Part shown: positions 60,671 through 64,000 of the stretch, piece by piece
Layout of the letters: each line of letters starts with the position of its first letter
Position numbering within the stretch: position 1 is the stretch's first letter
Program-made: the position numbers and the translations under genes
Notes under the pieces: generated by a model
Database searches by the model: none
Told to the model about the DNA's origin: nothing
What the model saw: only the letters and a program-made list of their open reading frames with translations
Assembly: GCF_046244365.1 (NCBI RefSeq)
Contig: NZ_CP176395.1
Coordinates: 6,882,001-6,946,000 of the forward strand
Reading direction: 5' to 3'
DNA: 64,000 bases
From: Paenibacillus_V sp046244365
GTDB lineage: Bacteria; Bacillota; Bacilli; Paenibacillales; NBRC-103111

Positions 60671-61504
60671 TTACGGGCGGCCTGTCGTGCTGTTCGGCTG
60701 TGGCTGTTGGCCGCGCTGTTGATGTTTGCCCGGCTGGCCGGATGAAACCTGGCCGCGAGGCGGATGCTGCTTCTGTCCATTCGCATGCTGCTGTTTGCCC
60801 GACGAATGCTGTTCTTTCCCCTGCTGGAACCGCTGTTTCGGCGACTGGTGCTCTTTGCCGGAATGATGTCCATGCTGCCCTTTTTGCGGCCGGTCCTGCC
60901 GTTCCTGACGCTCATGCCGGTCGTGAGGCTGCTGATGACGATCACGCGGTTCGCGCGATTCCCGATTTTGCTCTCTCGGTTCTTTCAGAGCGGCCCGCTG
61001 ATGGTGCCTCTCGTCCCGAATATGCTCGCGCGGCGGCGTTTCCCTGCCTTCTCTTTCGGGGTCTTTGGGACGTCCGGCATCCTGGTTCTCTCTGGATTCC
61101 TTCTGCCCCCTGCTGTTCCACTCCTTCGGAACGATACCTTCGCTCGATTCCTGCAGCTCTTCGGATCCGCCGCCGCCATTCTGCAGCGGATGTTCGGGAA
61201 GCAGCTCGCCGTTCGCCTGACGCGCGTTTTTGACGTTCATTTTCTCGATAATAAAATAGGCGCAGCCGAAATTGCAGTATTCGTTCAAGTAATCCTGCAC
61301 CGTCGAAAAGGAGAAATCCTTGCTGCCCTTGGCGTTCGCTTCCTTAAAAAAACCGCGCAGCCGCAGCTGATTATAGCCCCAATCGCCGACTACATAATCG
61401 TACCGTTCCAGCACGTCGCTATACCGCTCGCGAAATGCCTCCAGATTCCAGCCGTCTTTATTTTCGGCCAACAGCTCGTAAGTATTGCCTCCTACATGAA
61501 ACAA
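60671..61504 (-). CDS. yutD: YutD family protein with long disordered tail
   Basis: The first 95 residues match YutD (DUF1027): MFHVGGNTYELLAENKDGWN, YDYVVGDWGYNQLRLRGFF, VQDYLNEYCNFGCAYFIIEK. YutD proteins are usually about 100 residues. Here about 180 more residues follow, almost only Gln, Arg, His, Lys, Glu, Pro, Gly and Ser, with repeats such as QKGQHGHHSGKEHQS. The tail is likely disordered and may bind nucleic acid. Start TTG 61504 follows GGAGGG. As in B. subtilis, lipA lies nearby on the same strand. Confidence 0.88.
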   Translation of the reverse strand: MFHVGGNTYELLAENKDGWNLEAFRERYSDVLERYDYVVGDWGYNQLRLRGFFKEANAKGSKDFSFSTVQDYLNEYCNFGCAYFIIEKMNVKNARQANGELLPEHPLQNGGGGSEELQESSEGIVPKEWNSRGQKESRENQDAGRPKDPEREGRETPPREHIRDERHHQRAALKEPREQNRESREPRDRHQQPHDRHERQERQDRPQKGQHGHHSGKEHQSPKQRFQQGKEQHSSGKQQHANGQKQHPPRGQVSSGQPGKHQQRGQQPQPNSTTGRP

Positions 61505-61870
61505 CCGCTATCCCTCCTATCTCGTCCCAAAAAGTGAAGTGATGGTTCACAGCTTATTCCGCCGGTTATTTATCGAACCGGACATTTTCCCCTCGTCGCC
61601 AGATCGATAGCCTTTCCGGCTTATTCCACGGTTCTTGCGAAGCCCCACAGCTACTCCTAACCACCGGATAGAAGGCCTGTACGGCTTTTTCCATCCAACG
61701 GCGGTCGCTCCTTCGCTATACGTCTTCCTTTATAGAAGTCACAACTTATTGTGTTTTACTTCGATTATTCGATTCCATGTGGTGGACCCGGTACTCATTC
61801 AGATAACGAAATGGAAACAGCCGGTCCATGTTCTTGTCTGGGTACTCTCTAGTCCAACCGTAATAGGCTA

Positions 61871-62075
61871 TAGTGAAGCTTGGTTCACTATTAGTGAACT
61901 AAACTTCCTTATTTCCGGTTATTTAGGCGCCTTCGCATCCAATAGTGAAGCAAACATCGCTATTTTTCCAGGAAGTTCACTATTAGTGAACTTTCCTTCA
62001 CTATTGCCCTCAAAATCGCCCAGCAACCAACAGATAGTGAACTTTAGTTCACTATTTGTTACCTTAAGTTCACTA
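61871..62075. repeat. Cluster of ten TAGTGAA/TTCACTA motifs
   Basis: In this 205-base stretch the heptamer TAGTGAA or its complement occurs ten times: at 61871, 61884, 61892, 61943, 61976, 61984, 61997, 62035, 62048 and 62069. Two pairs form the palindrome TTCACTATTAGTGAA (61884-61898 and 61976-61990). No gene is seen. Between yutD and lipA (about 985 bases in all) this and the next repeat fill most of the noncoding DNA. Confidence 0.85.
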
Positions 62076-62177
62076 TTCTAAGCAAACGCGCTTATAACGC
62101 TTCGTGCTACGCGCCTGGTGCTACATGTTGCCATACACACCCTCAAGAATCCGCATAATGCCTGTTCGCTGGTAAGT

Positions 62178-62480
62178 GTTCAACTAACCGCCGCCCAAAC
62201 GCCGTCTCGCTGCTTCCCAGACTCACACCTAGAACACGAGACTCCACGCCGGTTGGTGGAAGTTCAATGAACCGCCGCCGAACGTTCACCGTCCCTCTAC
62301 GTCCCCGACGCACACCAAAGCACACGAGGCTCCACGCCGGTTCGCGGAAAGTTCAACTAACTCTCGCCGCCGAGCATTCGCCGTTCTCGCTGCGCCCCAG
62401 ACGCACACCTAGCACACGAGATTCCACGCCGGTTCGCGGAAGTTCGACTAACTCCCGCCGTCGTACGTTCGCCATCTCGG
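62178..62480. repeat. Tandem imperfect repeat of 84-91 bp
   Basis: Units start at 62178, 62262, 62351 and 62442, each with GTTCAACTAAC-like sequence, and contain CTCCACGCCGGTTCGCGGAA near the end. The first three are 84, 89 and 91 bases; the fourth is cut at about 62480, just before the lipA stop. Common inner blocks are AACGCC/CGTCTCGCTGC, CACACCTAG and CACACGAG. It is GC-rich and has no clear coding frame. Confidence 0.8.
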
Positions 62481-62491
62481 CAGCAGCAGCT

Positions 62492-63373
62492 TTAAATGAG
62501 CGTCTCCACCGCCGACTTTACTTGTTCATGCGCGTGGTAAGAGCTCCGTACAAGCGGCCCCGACTCCACATGGCTGAAGCCGCGTTTCACGCCTTCCGCT
62601 TTGAGCTCGGCGAATTGCTCCGGCGTGTAGTACTGCTTGACCAGCAAATGCTGCAGCGAAGGCTGCAAATATTGGCCGATCGTCATAATATTGACATCGA
62701 CGGCGCGCAAATCGTCCATCGTCTGCAAAATTTCGTCCCAGGTTTCCCCGACGCCGACCATGATGCTCGACTTCGTCGGAATCGATGGCGCCATCTCCTT
62801 GGAGCGGCCAAGCAATTCCAGGGACCGGCGGTATTTCGCCTTGGAGCGTACGCGGTCCGACATGCGTTCGACCGTCTCGATGTTATGGTTCAAAATATCC
62901 GGATTCGCATCGAGCACCGTGCGCAGCGATTCCGCACTGCCCATAAAATCGGGGATCAGCACCTCAACTCCGCACATCGGCAGCTTCCGGCGAATCGCAA
63001 GGATCGTTTCGGCAAAAATCGCCGCACCCCCGTCGGCCAGATCGTCTCTCGCAACCGAAGTCACGACGCAGTGGCGTAAGCCCATCTGCTCCGCCGCTTC
63101 CGCCACCCGCTCCGGCTCCTGGAGATCGAGCTCGGTCGGCAGCCCCGTTTTGACCGCGCAAAACCGGCATGCCCGCGTACATATATCGCCCAAAATCATA
63201 AACGTCGCCGTCCGGTTCGCCCAGCATTCGTGAATGTTCGGACATTTCGCTTCCTCACAAACCGTATGCAGCGTTTTGGAGCGCATCATTTTTTTAATTT
63301 CCGTATAATTTTCATCCGTTGTAAGCTTGATCTTCAGCCATTCCGGCTTCCGGCCGATCCGTTCTCTTGGCAT
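62492..63373 (-). CDS. lipA: Lipoyl synthase
   Basis: The 293-residue radical-SAM enzyme inserts sulfur into octanoyl groups on lipoyl carrier proteins. It has both clusters: CEEAKCPNIHEC (auxiliary cluster, C38-C49 region) and CTRACRFCAV (SAM cluster). The closing RSSYHA motif (SSYHAHEQVK) donates a serine ligand. Start ATG 63373. Its 3' end abuts the tandem repeats. It is on the same strand as yutD, as in bacilli. Confidence 0.96.
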   Translation of the reverse strand: MPRERIGRKPEWLKIKLTTDENYTEIKKMMRSKTLHTVCEEAKCPNIHECWANRTATFMILGDICTRACRFCAVKTGLPTELDLQEPERVAEAAEQMGLRHCVVTSVARDDLADGGAAIFAETILAIRRKLPMCGVEVLIPDFMGSAESLRTVLDANPDILNHNIETVERMSDRVRSKAKYRRSLELLGRSKEMAPSIPTKSSIMVGVGETWDEILQTMDDLRAVDVNIMTIGQYLQPSLQHLLVKQYYTPEQFAELKAEGVKRGFSHVESGPLVRSSYHAHEQVKSAVETLI

Positions 63374-63798
63374 CCCTGGAACCCGCTTTCTCTATAGGTT
63401 GGTCATTGCGTCTTTCCCGCTATTATAGCACGAAAACGGGACCAAGGATAAACGGCAGCACCTTTCTTTCGGAAAAGTGCGGCTGAACGGCAGGCTATAC
63501 GTAAAGCGGCGCTTCATCTTTCGCATCGGTACTTTCATTGTACGATGCGCTAAGCCGAAAAAAACGGCAGCCGTTGTTGGAAAAGGTGTGATTTTGTTCG
63601 ATTTCGAAGCTAAGTATGGTACACTTATTAACGATAGATAACGTGTGCATGACCGATTCACGCTCGCTGCTGCAAGGCTGGTCTTTGGCTATTATGCGAT
63701 ACGGGAGTTTGGGAAACCCGGGGGCAGCTGCTTTAGGAAACTTACATACAACCGTGGCTTCCTGACCGGCAGTCACGATTTCGGGGGAGGCGCTTTAC
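63374..63798. other. Divergent intergenic region between lipA and larE
   Basis: About 425 bases without a gene I can support. Small open frames on the minus strand (to 63776) lack ribosome sites and family resemblance. The part from about 63690 to 63780 has several G/C blocks (GGGAAACCCGGGGGC) and may be structured, but I could not fit it to a known riboswitch. Confidence 0.5.
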
Positions 63799-64000
63799 AT
63801 GGAACTGGAACAAATACCGGCATCCGTTCGGGAAAAGGATGCGCGGCTTGGGGCCATCCTACGGGAGATGGGCCGGGTTATGGTCGCTTTTTCGGGCGGC
63901 GTAGACAGCTCGTTCGTGCTCAAAAGAGCTCAGCAGGAGCTCGGGGATCAGGTGCTTGCGGTCATTGCCGCATCCGAAACGTTCCCGTCACGCGAATTTG
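63799..64000 (+). CDS. larE: LarE-like sulfur-sacrificing PP-loop enzyme, 3' end outside window
   Basis: The frame opens at ATG 63799 behind GGGGGAGG and continues to the window end (67 residues). It shows the PP-loop ATPase motif FSGGVDSSFVLKRA (about 32-45) and the later AASETFPSREF block typical of LarE. LarE gives its own cysteine sulfur for the nickel-pincer cofactor of lactate racemase and related enzymes. No larB or larC is visible in the window. It could also be a related ATP pyrophosphatase. Confidence 0.82.
   Translation, partial: MELEQIPASVREKDARLGAILREMGRVMVAFSGGVDSSFVLKRAQQELGDQVLAVIAASETFPSREF

Noticed and set aside
62143..62325. 60-codon minus-strand ORF in the tandem repeats
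   Set aside because: No ribosome site, and the frame only reflects GC-rich repeat composition.
61871..62480. CRISPR array in the yutD-lipA spacer
   Set aside because: The short motifs are irregularly spaced and in both orientations, the longer units are imperfect tandem copies without unique spacers, and no cas genes are present.
63600..63780. Riboswitch before larE
   Set aside because: Some G/C blocks could fold, but I could not match conserved positions of nickel/cobalt, molybdenum cofactor, cobalamin, SAM or TPP riboswitches.

Overview
The window looks like chromosomal DNA from a spore-forming, Gram-positive member of the Paenibacillaceae (Paenibacillus- or Cohnella-like). The reasons are two alpha/beta-type small acid-soluble spore protein genes with sigma-G-like promoters, a YlbJ sporulation membrane protein, T-box leaders in front of asd and trpS, many lipoprotein-dependent sugar importers of the LplB/YtcP type with AraC-type regulators, and Bacillus-like gene pairs (lipA-yutD, yfhP, yycC). 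Most genes are moderately GC-rich; the block from about 5.7 to 10.0 kb is clearly more AT-rich and looks acquired.

Layout. 1-2.1 kb: end-truncated metallophosphoesterase and a T-box-controlled asd. 2.1-6.1 kb (minus): a candidate peptide-export system made of a 109-residue precursor with a double-glycine leader and a proline-rich core, a perfect 22-bp-arm hairpin, a parvulin-type prolyl isomerase, and a C39-peptidase ABC exporter with two cyclic-nucleotide-binding domains. The exporter is broken by an internal deletion that removes Walker A. 6.2-10.3 kb: an AT-rich resistance block with an Lsa-type ABC-F protein behind a promoter/attenuator, a Cfr-family 23S rRNA methyltransferase behind an SD-sequestering hairpin, and a CD3324-family protein. 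It is flanked by an AraC-regulator remnant and an acyl-CoA dehydrogenase remnant. 10.4-22.7 kb: a sugar-uptake operon (binding protein, two permeases, SGNH hydrolase, ROK regulator, HAD phosphatase), a divergent paralogous ROK regulator, and a 1348-residue secreted phosphoesterase. A shared AT-rich operator (TTAATAAA-N9-TTTATTAA) ties these units together. 22.7-23.7 kb: mostly noncoding, with a stranded 3' fragment of ribosomal protein L4.

23.7-34 kb: a heterodimeric multidrug-type ABC exporter, an ABM-fold protein, YfhP, SASP, a YlaF-like protein, T-box-trpS, an aromatic-acid exporter-like protein and an aldose epimerase. 34.1-43.5 kb (minus): an LplB/YtcP/lipoprotein importer with its own histidine kinase, AraC-type response regulator and a GH20 family enzyme, apparently a sense-import-degrade unit for an amino-sugar glycan. 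43.8-52.9 kb: housekeeping and sporulation genes (second SASP, YvyF-like zinc protein, chemoreceptor, YycC, DUF2225, truncated haemoglobin, YlbJ, PilZ protein, NAD kinase). 53-59 kb: a membrane-anchored AraC regulator divergent from a third LplB/YtcP importer, with an 18-bp palindrome between them. 59.3-64 kb: a small membrane protein, a lipoprotein HlyD-like adaptor, YutD with a long disordered tail, two kinds of intergenic repeat clusters, lipA, and the start of larE.

The strongest candidate for something undescribed is the proline-rich peptide / prolyl isomerase / cNMP-C39 exporter cassette. The most practically interesting region is the attenuated Lsa-Cfr block.
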